A stretch of 64,000 nucleotides of DNA from Ornithodoros turicata (Eukaryota; Arthropoda; Arachnida; Ixodida; Argasidae). Shown here piece by piece: positions 1-11,900 of this stretch; within the stretch, counting starts at the first letter, position 1, and each line of letters begins with the position of its first letter. A model generated the notes under the pieces. That model had not been told where the DNA came from, made no database searches, and worked only from the letters and a program-made list of their open reading frames with translations. Location of the stretch: NCBI RefSeq assembly GCF_037126465.1, contig NC_088201.1, forward strand, positions 25,776,550-25,840,549, written 5' to 3'. A program made the position numbers and the translations under genes.

Positions 1-1799
1 CCTGTAAACCGAGGCATTTTTCTCAACAAGCAAGACATGCTTGTTGCGTGGCGATATGCTGTGAAGTGCACGGAAAGCACGCTACATCGACGGCTGCCAC
101 TACCACAAGCATGGACAATTTGGACATAAACATCACCATGCCATCCCGCAACCTCCAACAGCTAAAAGGGCTGAGAGAGGGAAAGACCCCCTTCACGCAT
201 GCGCGCCTCTACGCGGGCTGAACCACTATTCTGTAGGGGGGAGGGCGAACAGGGCGAAAGCGAGAACTATTGCACCTACTTATTTTTTGTTGCCGTAACT
301 TTGGTGTTGGGATGTGCAATAGTCATTTATGCAATTCATGCAGCTCGTGAAAATTGGTGTGTTTGTTGTGAAGGTACTGGTCTCGAAAAATAAAAGCATC
401 GAAATAAAAATTCCTCATACGAACCGATAGTGGTGCACAATGAACCACATCACGGTTATAATAAGCATGTGCCTGCAGAATTTACAGGTCCTTGCCCAGT
501 TTGGCGGCTAAATGAGTGGTAATGGGTTACGACATTGGTTTTATGAAGTGCACACTGCACATAATTATGCTCATCGTGGGTTATCGGCCCTGGTTTTCTG
601 TTGCGCATGCAAAAGTGAGTAAAAAAACCTGCAGTTGAACAGTTATTTCTTTGGTATTCTGAGACGTCCAATAACGAGTTGGGCGTAAATAGTGTGCAAT
701 GAATGTCAAAACTGTAACTGATCCGTTATTTCTTTTGCGCACCAGGGATAATTCCGGTTGCTGTAGGTCGTAAATAATAATGGAGATCACCAGTATCTCA
801 CACTCGCTGCCTCGATAACCGAATTAAAATATTTGAGGAGGACGCCGTAAGGTGAATAAATTATAAAATGATTATTTCGAACGACACTTCTGCTCCAGCC
901 CAACTCAATTGAATGTCCTTCAGCTACATCATACGAAAGGGTTCCATCAGGCAACTTCGAAACAGCCCACTAACAATCACCCAAAGCCCATTCACAGAAG
1001 AATTTGTGCTATATTCGAGCCAGTTCGGATACTCAGATATCTTAGCGAAGCGTTTCGAAATCACTGAATCCGACTGCGTGTCGCTCGTCTGTGCTTGTGG
1101 AAGCAGCAGTAATGTTGTGGGCCCCGGCAGGCAGCACGCGCCGTCAACGCCCGAAGGTTCGCGACGCGGTGACTCTCCCGCCGGGGGCCTGCGACTCCAG
1201 GAAAAGAAGAAGGAGAAGCACTTGGGAAGCAGCAAGGGCGGCCTTTTAGTCGGACGAGCAAGCGAGCCTCCGCCGCGCGAAGCAGAGATGGAGGGGGGGA
1301 CGCAGAGAAGACAGAGAAAAGCCGGCAGCGATCTTCGCCGCTCGGGGCACATGTTGGCGGCGCTTCTTTGATGTGGAGCCCCTTTGGTAAGACGCTGGAG
1401 AAGGGACCGTAGCATAATGATCGCCCTGCTCCTGCCAGAAACAACCGGCCGGCAGGGGGATTAGCCAAGCGGACGACCCCGTCGAACGTTCATTGTTACG
1501 ATGTCGTCCAAGAATTGCCGCCTGACTTTCAACTGAATGGCGGCACTCGACTTGTGTTGTCCTCCCCAAGGTGCACGTCCAATAATCGGAGAACAGCCCC
1601 ACCCGACTTCTGCTGAATGTTCTGGGCAGATTAGGCGGCGAAAAGAAAGAAGCTATATACTCTCTCAGACAGCATCGAACCCTGAGCTTTTTTTGTCTGT
1701 TTCGTAGAACTTCTTGTTCCCCGACATACTCGGTTCGGATGAATATGAGAACGCCACATATTTCAAAGGATGGTTAAGTAGCAAGCGAGCCGGTGATAA
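1..1799. other. Intergenic, no supported gene
   Basis: No exon with convincing splice sites or family similarity was found. The overlapping open frames around 913-1468 on both strands lie in a GC-rich, arginine/proline/serine-coding stretch and look like compositional open frames. A short frame at 199-393 encodes a hydrophobic run but has no recognisable family. Confidence 0.5.
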
Positions 1800-1890
1800 G
1801 TATCCATGATAGCGAAACCCGGAGAGGAGGGACGTTGTGTGTGTATGTCCCTCCTTGTCTCTCGTCTCGGGGTTTCGCTATCATGGATAC
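1800..1890. repeat. Foldback inverted repeat
   Basis: A 21-base arm beginning GTATCCATGATAGCG at 1800 is repeated in reverse complement ending at 1890, and the similarity continues inward through a GGAGGGAC / GTCCCTCC pair. The spacer is about 15 bases of GT-rich sequence. It could be a tiny MITE or a transcribed hairpin; no target duplication is evident. Confidence 0.7.
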
Positions 1891-1956
1891 ATGTTCGAAG
1901 GTTCAACATTTGGAGTGTGTCATCTTCTCAAGGATGAATCAACTGGTCGAAAACGT

Positions 1957-2210
1957 CATTTTTTTTAAACTATGTGTTAGCGCCGCGAAGCAACTGTGGT
2001 TATGAGCGGCGTACAGACGTGGACAGATGGAAAGAGGACAACAGGAAGGAGTGGGGTACATGGGGGGTTATTATGCGTCCTGGGGCGACTTCAGGGGGAA
2101 CTCTGCCGTCATTCGTCTAGAAAGTCTGCCCGAAAACCCCAGACAGCACAGCCGGTGCGGGGATTCGAACCCTCGTCACCTCCCAGCCTCGGCGCGAAAA
2201 CGTCATTGCA
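1957..2210 (-). mobile_element. tRNA-derived SINE copy (truncated at its 5' end)
   Basis: On the minus strand this reads from a B-box-like GGGTTCGAATCC region (about 2155-2170) through the family body to the conserved tail ending CGCGGCGCTAACA and an A-rich tract (T-rich at 1959-1966 on plus). The same body occurs at 14700-14962, 15475-15790, 15925-16065 and 6490-6645. The A-box half is missing here. Confidence 0.75.
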
Positions 2211-2407
2211 GATCGCAGCATATCGATCCTTGAGTCTGGGGAGAGAAGAACGGGGTGACGAACTCGCACGAAGCGGACAAGACGGACTCAAAACCAACAA
2301 TAACGCATTTACTAATAATATCACAAATAAGGTGCAACATTGCAATTGCTACGTGTATGGATGGAGGTAAACGTGAAGTCGGCCTCGGGGGCGCATCGAG
2401 GACTAGT

Positions 2408-2429
2408 TCTCTCTCTCTCTCTCTCTCTT
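2408..2429. repeat. (CT)n microsatellite
   Basis: Uninterrupted TC/CT dinucleotide run of about 11 units. Confidence 0.95.
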
Positions 2430-2568
2430 TCAAAAGTGAGGCATGCCACGAAGACGAAAGTGGTCTATAATACATAAAAATGCATGCGAGGGGGGGGGGG
2501 CGAATTTCCCATTTGTCTCTCCGGAGGGGAAAAGTAGTCGCCGGTACTGGGTACAGCGCAATCTGCAC

Positions 2569-3689
2569 TACGTAGGTAATTCAAGTGAAAACCGCAGAAA
2601 GCAGCGTGACAAAACTATTAAAAATGGCCGCTTGTTTGGATATGTACAAGAAACAAGAGCAACATTCTGTCATCAGGTTTCTTACCGTGGACGATGTTAA
2701 ACAGGTAGAAATTTACCGTCGGATGACAAAGCTGCCTATATACGGTTCGTTAGGCATGTCTTCGAGGCAAGTATACGAGTGGTCTAACAATTAAGTTCAA
2801 GAATGGTAAGAGTTGTAGGGAGGACGTTCCCCGTCCGGGACAGGTGCACTGAGTCATTAGTCATAAGTCACTCCGGTTCTTCTTGGTGCGAACCGGCGTG
2901 TCACGGTGGCAGAAATGGCCGACATGCTTCAAATGAGCGCAGGCTCGGCCTACCACATCATCCATTAGGAGCTCAACGATCGGAATGTGTCCGCAAGATG
3001 GGTATACCCTCCAATATGGCACCCAAACTATACGAGAACGGCGAGCGCACGCCTGTCAGGAACTGATCGAAGGAGAGGGCATTTCGACTCGTATCTGGAC
3101 CGGGGATGACAGCTGGGTCCTCCATTACAGACCAGAGTCAAAGCGGTCAAGCAAGGAGCTGCGGCACTCCACGTCGCCGAAGTCAGGGACGCATTTCAGA
3201 TACAACAGTCGGTTGTAAAAGGGATGCTCACTTCGTTTTGTGATCATCAGTGTCCCATACTTGTACATGGAGAAAGGTATCACAGCCACCAGCGGAAACC
3301 TACATTGTGAGCTCTTACGTGCTCACTTGAAACCTCCATTTCGCCGGATGTTTTGCTTCAAGACGACAACGCACGCCTTCACGCCGCTCGTATATAGGAC
3401 AGTTGCACACCCAGCATGATTATGCCGCCGAGCTAGCACCTTCACATTTTCACATTTTTGGAGCTGTCAAAAGAGCACCATGGTAGTACAAAGTATGGTT
3501 GCACACACGTCCGAAATACCACTTATTTTTATTGTTTTTCACACGGCATCCACGCTTTTGTGCACCGTTGACGCAAGTGCATTGACATGGGGATTATTAT
3601 ATTGAAAACTAGACGCACGTAATTTCACCTACACGTAACATACGCTTAGTACAAATTCATTTGCGCGTTTCATTTGAATCACCCTCGTA
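2569..3689 (+). mobile_element. Decayed mariner-family transposon (about 1.12 kb)
   Basis: Both ends are TA dinucleotides (2569-2570 and 3688-3689). The terminal inverted repeats are diverged but alignable: the left end reads CGTAGGTAATTCAAGTGAAA and the right end in reverse complement reads CGAGGGTGATTCAAATGAAA. Between them, plus-strand frames carry mariner transposase similarity broken by frameshifts and stops: an N-terminal helix-turn-helix part (RQVYEW, 2585-2790), the first catalytic-aspartate block TGDDSWV near 3101-3122, a DHQCPIL block near 3240-3260, and QDDNARLHAAR near 3360-3390. TA insertion and these blocks match the Tc1/mariner superfamily. Confidence 0.85.
2585..3540 (+). pseudogene. 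Mariner transposase pseudogene
   Basis: This is the coding remnant of the mariner element. Similarity moves between frames: the N-terminal part is open at 2585-2790, a following region has a stop just after the HIIH motif (about 2960-2970), the TGDDSWVLHY block is open at 2985-3218, and the last blocks are again in other frames. The canonical motif is TGDE(S/T)W; here the residue after D is D rather than E. With several frame breaks the product cannot be a working transposase. Confidence 0.82.
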
Positions 3690-6245
3690 TAGCTTCACTA
3701 TGACGCTCGTCAGCGCTTCTTATTATGTATGACTATCGATTGTTAAAAGTGATTAAAAATTCAACTACATCGTCACTTAATTGTAAGCCACTTAATTCCC
3801 ATGACTGAACATTGCAGACTCCGAAGTTGTACAAGTCACAGATCAAAAAACGTACGACAGGCTGTCTTCGAGGGAAAGAAAAAGAATGCCGAGACCACGC
3901 ACGGAGAATGTTCTGACGAAACCCCGCTGATCGATGTCCTTCGACACTACGAGAATGCTTACACGTGCAACGCATTCCTGGAAGCTACCATTTTTCATTG
4001 TACCAATAGACTATAGACGAATATCCGCTGGAATTACTGAACGGACGGACGTATGGAAGTCGGTTGGTAATGGGACAGTGTGTTTAATCTTGAAGCCCTC
4101 CAAATGAGAAAGGGCCGCCTACCTTCTTCTCGCCACGGGAGTTGTGTCGCCAGAAGCAAAGCGATGCCATGCAGCGGTCACAGAACAAGGACCAGCCACG
4201 TTTGAGCCGCATGACGGCGGCGACTGGCCACTAGCTGACTAAATCAGCGACGCTCCTCAAAAGCTGATAAACGTGCTCCCTCTCGAGCAACAAGTGTCGG
4301 GAAAGTATGACGTTCGCTTTGAAGTTGCCGCTCCAGAGATTAAGGCCGTCCGTGTGACCTTGGCGCAACGAAACGGCGGAAAAACAAACTCCCTTCTTTT
4401 GTTTTCCGGACTGGTTTGCGACGACCGGCGGCTTTGCAGACGAGTTAAAGACAAAGGGACTTTGCCTGGACGCCCAGCAAGTACCGGCAGACAACCTGAG
4501 CGCTTTCAAAACAAAATGACACAGCAGGTTCATGACACATACGTCCTGCATATATAATATAGCACATCCTGGACACCATACATTCTTCAAAACTGAATGC
4601 CCTTTCACATATCTCCTCACTAGTACGATTGTGCACGTAACTTATCAAGGTCATTGGCAAAGTTCAGTTGGTTCAATTGGTTCAGTCCAATTTCATCATT
4701 GGCAATCATTACCATTGCGAGATGGTAATGGTATATTTACCATTAGCATCTGGCATGTTTACAAACGTGCACTCTCCCGCGGACCGGCCTCAGCAATGAC
4801 GTCATCGTACGGATTGCAGGGACCATTACCCCAATCATTACCAGTAATATAAAATTACTTCGTAAGGCCAGACTAAAAACTCTCTGTTTTGGCTGCTGCA
4901 GTTATTTTGGAAAGTGGAGGACGAGGTTAGATTCGTAGTTCAACATCTCCTGCTGCCGCTGGGATCCTTACGAAGCGTTCGCATCTCGCGACAACATGGA
5001 ATTTCGGTGAGACACACAACCAATCAAAGCGACTCGGGTTGGTGGGAATCAGTCACGGAGCGAAAATCTGTCGAGTTGGTGCTCCGGGCCATTCACCGCC
5101 GACTGCAACACGTGACTCCTCTTTTCCGTTCCCGCTCTTCCAGAGTGTACAAACTGCGCATTATAGACCGTTATCTATGTATTAAGCTATATACGTATGT
5201 ACTGGGTGAAAAGACAAAATAAGTTGAGCGATATTTTTAGAATAATACTCGTCAAAACTCCTTAAAAAACGCTGCAGGAAGCTGGTACAGGAATGGCGCC
5301 CTTCTCGCGTGAGATGGAGTTACCCGGAGAGAATCATTTTTCGAAACAGTGGTCCACGATGTGTGCTTGGATATGGAAGACGGTACCTGCGAAGCAAACT
5401 ATACTCGCTACGCCAGCGACGGTGAAGAGTTGCTCGTACGAGCCAATGTGACTCCTGTGGAAGCGGCATTCTATTCATGAACGGAAACGTCCTGGCGTAA
5501 CGTAACGACGCCACGGGCAACCTGATCGGAACGTGCAGCGTCGATTTTTCGTTGGTTTCTTTCGAATGTATCGCTGTGCCAAAATAACGGCAGCAGCCGC
5601 AAGGCAGAGAGAGAAGGAGGGGCGGCGGCGGCGGCACAAACAGGATCCTTGGCGGTTCCCTTTGAACGTTTGTCACACTTCTGCGGGGAATTATCGGCCA
5701 ACGCCGCTTTGATGTCGGCCGCCTCAGGCAACCCAGCCACTCCATGCCATCGCGCTCTGTGCCCCCTCACGAAGAGAGAATTATTCTACGCAACAAAGAT
5801 ACATCTGCTTGTCTGACCCAAAGGTAATAGCATCCGCCGCATCGCTTTAATGCTCACTTCACTTCTGCCCGCCATGTGCAATTAGCCACGCTGAATGCTT
5901 GCCATTTGCTGTATACAGCGAATATCCCGATAGATGGCGGCTGGCGTCTGATGGATGCAGCGAATAACTTGATTAACCGCTGCTTTTTCTGCCATCACGT
6001 CCCAGCTAGTGCCCGTCCCTTGACAGGTCTGTATACTGCGCCACTACAAAAGCAGCGTCACGTATCTTTTTGACAACGGGTTACAGTGAACGATTTCGTA
6101 AAACCGACGTAAACAACAATAGAGCCAATTTCTGCATGTGAAGCGCAGAAAATAGTCCTCCCACTTGCGCGTTTTATTTCCTCTCTTCTCTCTCTCGCTC
6201 TCATTTTCAGAAAAGTTTACGTCGAATGCGCATCCAATCGCAAGG

Positions 6246-6248
<3 letters not shown>
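3690..6248. other. Intergenic, no supported gene
   Basis: Several 60-140 codon open frames exist but none shows family similarity or paired splice sites. The only internal structure noted is a 35-bp segment containing TGACGTCA (4780-4814) that recurs at 6319-6353. Confidence 0.5.
4780..4814. repeat. Short dispersed repeat, copy 1 (contains TGACGTCA)
   Basis: This shares 34 of 35 bases with 6319-6353, both beginning CGGACCGGCC. The segment includes the palindrome TGACGTCA (4797-4804), which equals a full CRE/ATF consensus. It may simply be a remnant of a repeat family. Confidence 0.65.

Positions 6249-6282
<34 letters not shown>
6249..6282. repeat. (TA)n microsatellite
   Basis: About 17 TA units, followed by a degenerate ACTATACACTA-type tandem run to about 6318. 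Confidence 0.95.
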
Positions 6283-6283
<1 letters not shown>

Positions 6284-6318
6284 TATACACTATGGACTAT
6301 ACACTATACTATACACTA

Positions 6319-6353
6319 CGGACCGGCCTCAGCAATGACGTCATGGTACGGAC
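6319..6353. repeat. Short dispersed repeat, copy 2 (contains TGACGTCA)
   Basis: Second copy of the 4780-4814 segment, same orientation, 1.5 kb away. Confidence 0.65.
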
Positions 6354-6489
6354 TGTCCCGGTATATCAATTCGTTGCGAGCCTATAAAATTTGTAACTGT
6401 ATGGAACGAGTAAACACGATCACAAAATACGCAACAATCTTCAGGTGGGTAGGTTGTTGCACGGGCTCCAACGTTCCTTAGTGAAGAAC

Positions 6490-6645
6490 CTCCAACGGCT
6501 CGGCCTGCAACGAACATGCCCCTCCCCCCTGTCCCCTACTCCTTCCTGCTGTCCTCTCTCCATCTGTCCACATCTGTATACGCGCCGCTCGTAGCCACAG
6601 TTGCTTCACGGCGCTAACACGGAATTTAAAAAAAAGAAAAAAGAG
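6490..6645 (+). mobile_element. SINE 3' portion
   Basis: Plus-strand copy of the SINE body (CTTCCTGCTGTCCTCTCTCC...) ending in GGCGCTAACACGGAATTT and an A-rich tail at 6628-6650. The tRNA-like head is absent, so this is a 5'-truncated copy. Confidence 0.75.
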
Positions 6646-6653
6646 AAGAACGT

Positions 6654-8029
6654 GCCTCTGAGGAATGGGCCGAGTCATTGATGCGAGACCTGGCCGCAGG
6701 TGAGCAAACACGCACACACCGACATCTGAGGTGGCGTGGTACGACGACTCCCTATATAGACTCCGTGGATTAATTTCACCCACTTGAGAGTTCCTTAAAG
6801 GTGCCGCGAAAATCTCAACCTCAGATCGTCCCAAATGGAGCAGAAAATCATTATCGGGTACATATAGCCTACCTAGCGGTTCTTAATGGATCACCTAAAC
6901 ACCCAGCCGTCGCCCCGACCCCTTTTACAGCAATTTTGCTAGCGAATTAATAAAAATATTACGAGTGCTCTGTCACATGTATAACTTGTTGCTCCGAGTT
7001 TACAAGCAACAAACTGTTCAACTATACGTCGCCAACATAAACTGCCTGTCTGCTATACTTTGCTTTACATTTAACGTGCGCTTAATCGCGTAACATTGCG
7101 TTTAATGTCGCTCGCAGTGTGCCTAAGCAATTTGTACCATGCCGCCAATTTGCTGGCGTCCTCGGCCGGGTTCTAACCCGCAGAATCCGGGAGAAAGGTT
7201 TAAAATTAAAAAAAAAGGAGAAACGGGTAAGTTTCTGAGCTGCAGGCGTTCGCCACGTCTCTCCATTATACACGACGAACCATGCATTATCCTCAACTTA
7301 GAATCATTGTAAAACAATCAAAACGCAACCCAGCCGTACGCGGTAATGGAAACGTCGGATGGCGTTGTGGTCCACAGCGATCATACTCGAGACTCATTAT
7401 GGAACCTGCATGCAGCGCTAAGGGGAACGCTTTTCCTTGAGGATCATTCAGCGCAGATCGTCGCAGTTTCCTCCGTTATCGGCAATCTAGACGGCTCTTC
7501 ACCCGGTGATAATCGTGAAACGCATGATTCCCAGCTCTGCCACACATCGGCGCTAAGGAAACGTTAAAAAATTACGCGGTTTGCAGCAACTTTGAGTGCT
7601 CCGCAGAGCTCAAAACGCTGAGTGCCCAAAGCAATAGCGAACATAAAAGACGGTGGCATACCATATATACGTGTAGTTGCGTGGTTCTGATTTCACCGAA
7701 CTGTTATCTTGTTTACTGCTTCCGTTTACTGCTAAATGTTTCCCTAAGAAGTGATGTTTAGTGGCACAGCACTCTACTTAGACTGCACGTGCGCACAAAT
7801 TAATCAACTTAACTTACAGATGTTAAATGAAAAGCAATTAAACAGGTAGATAGATACCTGTAAGCCTTCCAAAGTGTTAGTAGTCGTAATAGTTGCCTGT
7901 ACACAACAACAGCAAAAATCGCCAACCATCCAGCGCGGAACATGAACTACGCAATTGTGGTCAGACATCAGTTCATGCAACGCACAGGATGATTTGCTAT
8001 TATAGGAAGTAGATTATAAGTACCCCGAA
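6654..8029. other. Intergenic, no supported gene
   Basis: No exon is recognised. The only structure seen is the probable SINE fragment at 7068-7190. Confidence 0.5.
7068..7190 (-). mobile_element. Probable second-family tRNA-derived SINE fragment
   Basis: On the minus strand a B-box-like GGGTTAGAACCC (7168-7179) is followed by CGGCCGAGG and, about 90 bases on, GCGCACGTTAAA (7070-7082). This order resembles an abundant tick SINE layout known to me only in outline. The copy is diverged and lacks an A box, so it is not a tRNA gene. Confidence 0.4.
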
Positions 8030-8190
8030 CAGTGCGCATCGGGGGGGAATGCCCTGGACCCCCTCAATTTCTGTCGTTACATATAGTTTCAATTGGCCTT
8101 AGGTAGTGTAGCATACGATGCTGTCCAAGGCAGATGACCCCCCCCCCCCCTCCCCCCAGGCCCCCTCAGAGAAATCCTGGTTCCGTCCTG
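8030..8190. mobile_element. hAT-like MITE, family with CTTAGGTAGTGTA core (copy 1)
   Basis: The ends are related to CAGGGGCGGATCC / GGATCCGCCCCTG. The centre carries GGCCTTAGGTAGTGTAGCAT, also present at 55160-55279 and partly at 26328-26410. A C12 run lies at 8139-8150. The flanks do not show a clean 8-bp duplication. Confidence 0.6.
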
Positions 8191-8320
8191 CACACCAAAC
8201 TAATCATGTTTATATGGTCTCGAGTACTCTTAAAACTTCCACGCATAACACGCTCCTATAGTAAACATAACAGCTCATATAACATATAGCCTCATCCCAA
8301 ATGACATGCCCTTTGTGTGT

Positions 8321-8346
8321 GTGTTAGCGCCGCGAAGCAACTATGC
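8321..8346 (-). repeat. SINE tail stub
   Basis: TGTTAGCGCCGCGAAGCAAC is the tail of the main SINE family in minus orientation, without the rest of the body. Confidence 0.6.
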
Positions 8347-8850
8347 CTGTTTTGTGACAACTAACATAACTGCAAGAGAGAACGATGTCATTCGGGATGA
8401 TGGTTGGCTATTGGAGCACAGAGCCGTTCCGACGGAGGGGGGGGAGGCATGTTATGCGGTGAAGTTCTCTTTTTAGGAGTGTATAGCCAAGCTCCTTAAT
8501 TTTCTGATACGCAGTATTGGACTTATATATATTTACAAAATCGCGTACACCGTGTGTTTTCACGGGTTTTACCATCTCCATGTCTTCAGGTGCATGAGAT
8601 AGCGACCCTTTTCCGCATCAAAGCCACCGTTCCATTCCATTCTGACACATCAAAACATCTGCCCCAAAGAAGATAACACATTATCATATGCCATTATACT
8701 GGATGTTTAGAACTGACCGCAATAAAGTGCAACTGAACAACGCAAACTTGGATTGTTCAATTTACTTTCACTTCCAGTTCAAAGAGGTGTCACGCACGAT
8801 CCAATACATCCCTAATCCCTTTGGGAGCCAGATCGGAATATCACACTTAC

Positions 8851-8948
8851 CGAACATGCAAACTTTTGTGCCTGTGGTTTCTGCCCTTGAAGGTCATCAT
8901 CCAGCTGGCAGACTGGGTTGAAATGTGCGTTCACAACAATGCAGTCAC
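8851..8948 (-). CDS. Candidate exon 2 of the N-myristoylated-protein gene
   Basis: 98 bases with acceptor TTTACTTCAG at 8949-8958 and donor GTAAGT at 8850-8845. One frame is open throughout and begins DCIVVNAHFN; of the other two, one meets a stop after a few codons. No protein family was recognised with confidence. Confidence 0.5.
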
Positions 8949-11900
8949 CTGAAGTAAACATGACATCATTGGGTGTGAGCAGCTTCTTTTGTCGTCTCTC
9001 CGCCCGGCTTGCGGAAAAAGGCACACTGCATACACATGTTCTATAGGCTTCCCCTCACCCATGTTTGTTGGTGTAACGATTAATCTGAACCACAACGAAC
9101 CCTGTGCACACAAAAAATCCTTCTCGGGAACTGCTATACCCTCTCACGGAGGGAATACCAACATGGCAAGCTGAGCAACAATAACCACAAAAAAAAAAAA
9201 AAAAAACTGAAAACCTGTACCTGAAATGTAAAAACATAATTGTTGCGATAATTACTTCCAGGCTTTCCTTCTGGCTCCCTGTCCATTGCACACAACGAAG
9301 TTGACTAAAAGATCACTGACTCCAATGCCTGCTTTTATAGTTAGGAGATTGGGGGTTCTAGGCACCCCCCCCCCCCTCTCCGTCCAACAGTATAGGGAAC
9401 GCAAGAGGGGGGCGCCAAAATAGCCGACAGAGCGCAAACAGGCTGCAAGATTGGCGTCTGTCTCTCCGGAGCACAAATTAGGCGCCGGCCCTGTCGAATA
9501 CCAGTGACAGATCACTCATAATTAGTTCCTTCATTCATTCATTCAGTCATTCTGCGCTTTTCGTGTCAGAGCCATTGTTATCTTCGTCCGTTCAAGATGT
9601 ACACTCCAGCAATACATGTATCAAACACTGCATGGGCAGCATACAGCCTGAATTGCACAAGATGTTTTCACGATAAATTTGTCACCGCATCCGTGCCAAC
9701 TGGGTCGACTTTAATAAAAAAAAAACAAAAAAACAAGCACGTGCAGATGTATGGTCACACTATCGAACCTTCTCAGCACTCGCAGTAGCGCAGTACTATG
9801 AATGCAGAGCATAGCAGGTCCTAATTTTATTTTTCATTGCCAACCTTTTTACATATCCCCCTCCCCCCATAACCTAACCACTGACTGCAAAAAGTATACG
9901 ACGAAGTGAGCCCCACTTTAGCGTCATCAATACAGTCAGAATCAATCGTAATGGCATCATGCATGGACATCAATCTGGTCTGATGATGTGTTGATGTAGA
10001 GTTATGGAACATGATGTGATGGTTATGATGTTGGTGTTCATGACAGGTACTGATATTGATGCCCGATGATAGGCTAGCTATGGTGTCGGTTTTAGGCACT
10101 GATTTGAAAGGTGGCAACTCCTCATAGACAACGAGAATTGGCCAAGGCAGACCACAATTAGGGACGACACAGACACGTAAAAGCCTCAAACGCCCAGAAA
10201 TTAACGAATTCAAACAACTCAGGGAAGCTTATTTTTTTTATTTTACATCTCGTCTACCGTGTGCACGGTTTTCAGCTCAGCTGACGAGATGAGGGAGAAG
10301 GGTGGTGCTGTAAGCTCGCAAATGTCACAGCGTCGGGGGAAGGGTATGGCGTACGATTTCTGACGTTGCCTGGCGTCGGTTGCTGACCGATGTCGACTTC
10401 AGCGAGTGCAGCGGGTCGCGTAACATTTGCATTGAAGTGTCTCTCTTTGTGCCTAAGTTATGCGGCTATTGTCGTCTCGCAATGGTGGGGGTCAGTGGCG
10501 TTCTGCTGAGACCGCAAACGTTCTGGGACAGATGGCGCTTGAGTTTTGGACGTTCTATGCTTGGACTGCGTTGATTACCACACGCTATCGAAACAGTCTT
10601 TTAGGACCGTGTGCTTTTGCGAAACGCGACAACGAAAAAAAGAAAAAGAAATACAGCTGTTCATCACGCTCTGTTCGGAACCAGACAAAGGCAGCGAGCC
10701 TATGTTTGCAGCCTTCATCGGCGTTGTTTGCAGTCACTTGTGGACAAAACCCGTCGAGATACTATTGGAAGCTTTACATTACACTAGTTACTTAACTTTG
10801 GAGTGGAAGACTCAATCGAAAGGTCGCGGCTGAAATTTTGGGCCTCTCTCTTTTTCTGCCCTAATGATACATTCTATGGATAATTATACGTTGCCCAGAG
10901 TGACGCAGTACCCGCTCTGCGTGCAGCTATGAGATTTTGCCTGGAAAGGCACGACATACATTTTGAGCGATATATTCATAAACACCCGTATCCCCTTGAT
11001 GTTAAAAGCCGAAAATGTCGGACATTTAGCGAAATGGTCCGAAACCACTATGGATGTCATAAGCAGTCTCGCACAACTTCGTACGAAAATGAATTGCCGC
11101 AAACGCGGAAATGTAACTTATGTTGACATCAAAGATGGGTATGACGTTGATGTCCAATGACGTTGCTATCTGATGATGGATTATGGTCTTGATCCCTAAT
11201 GATGTTGATGTGATATGGTGCGACAAAGCCGTAAATACATTTCTAGAGTAGTGCCGACCTGTATGTAAACAAGCTCCGCTTGGTGATACTGTTAACCATC
11301 GCATCAGAAGGGACCTGTTCTACTTCGAGCACCACAAAAAACGGTCATAAATACCTGCATCATTTACGGCCGACGTGCTCATATAGCTAACACATTGTTA
11401 TCTCCAACGAAAATACAGCGCGAAGTTGTAGGAGCGCTGAAAATCTTTTTTTGCCAATAACCACAGCAAGAAGCTTGGTAAATAATAACATTGGCAAATG
11501 CGATCCTCACGCTGTCGTACGGGAAGAAAATAGACAGAGACAAACAACGATAATGCAGCCGCTCATTCAGCATCAAAACAGGGCGCAAACAGGAACACGT
11601 CGATACATTTTCATTTAAGGTCCATGCATCACGGGAACCGCGGAGACCATATAGATAAACCATATTCGTCTTGAATCATTTTTACATAAGGGTTCCGTAT
11701 CGCACCTATCCTACTGCCTGATGTCTCAGCAATTATGATCATAGGTCTTTCATTTTTCCGGAGAAGCATTGCTCATCCATTATTTCAATAGCGTAACTTA
11801 TCACAACACATTCAAAGACGCATTGTTTTCCTCATCCCATCATTCCGCAGATGGAGATGAAAGCGACGGGTTGAGATGTAGGAAGTAAACAGTTTCTTTA

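Noticed and set aside
913..1468. Overlapping open frames of 118-163 codons on both strands
   Set aside because: The composition is Arg/Ser/Pro-rich in all frames, with no domain, splice or start evidence; both strands are equally open, as expected of GC-rich noncoding DNA.
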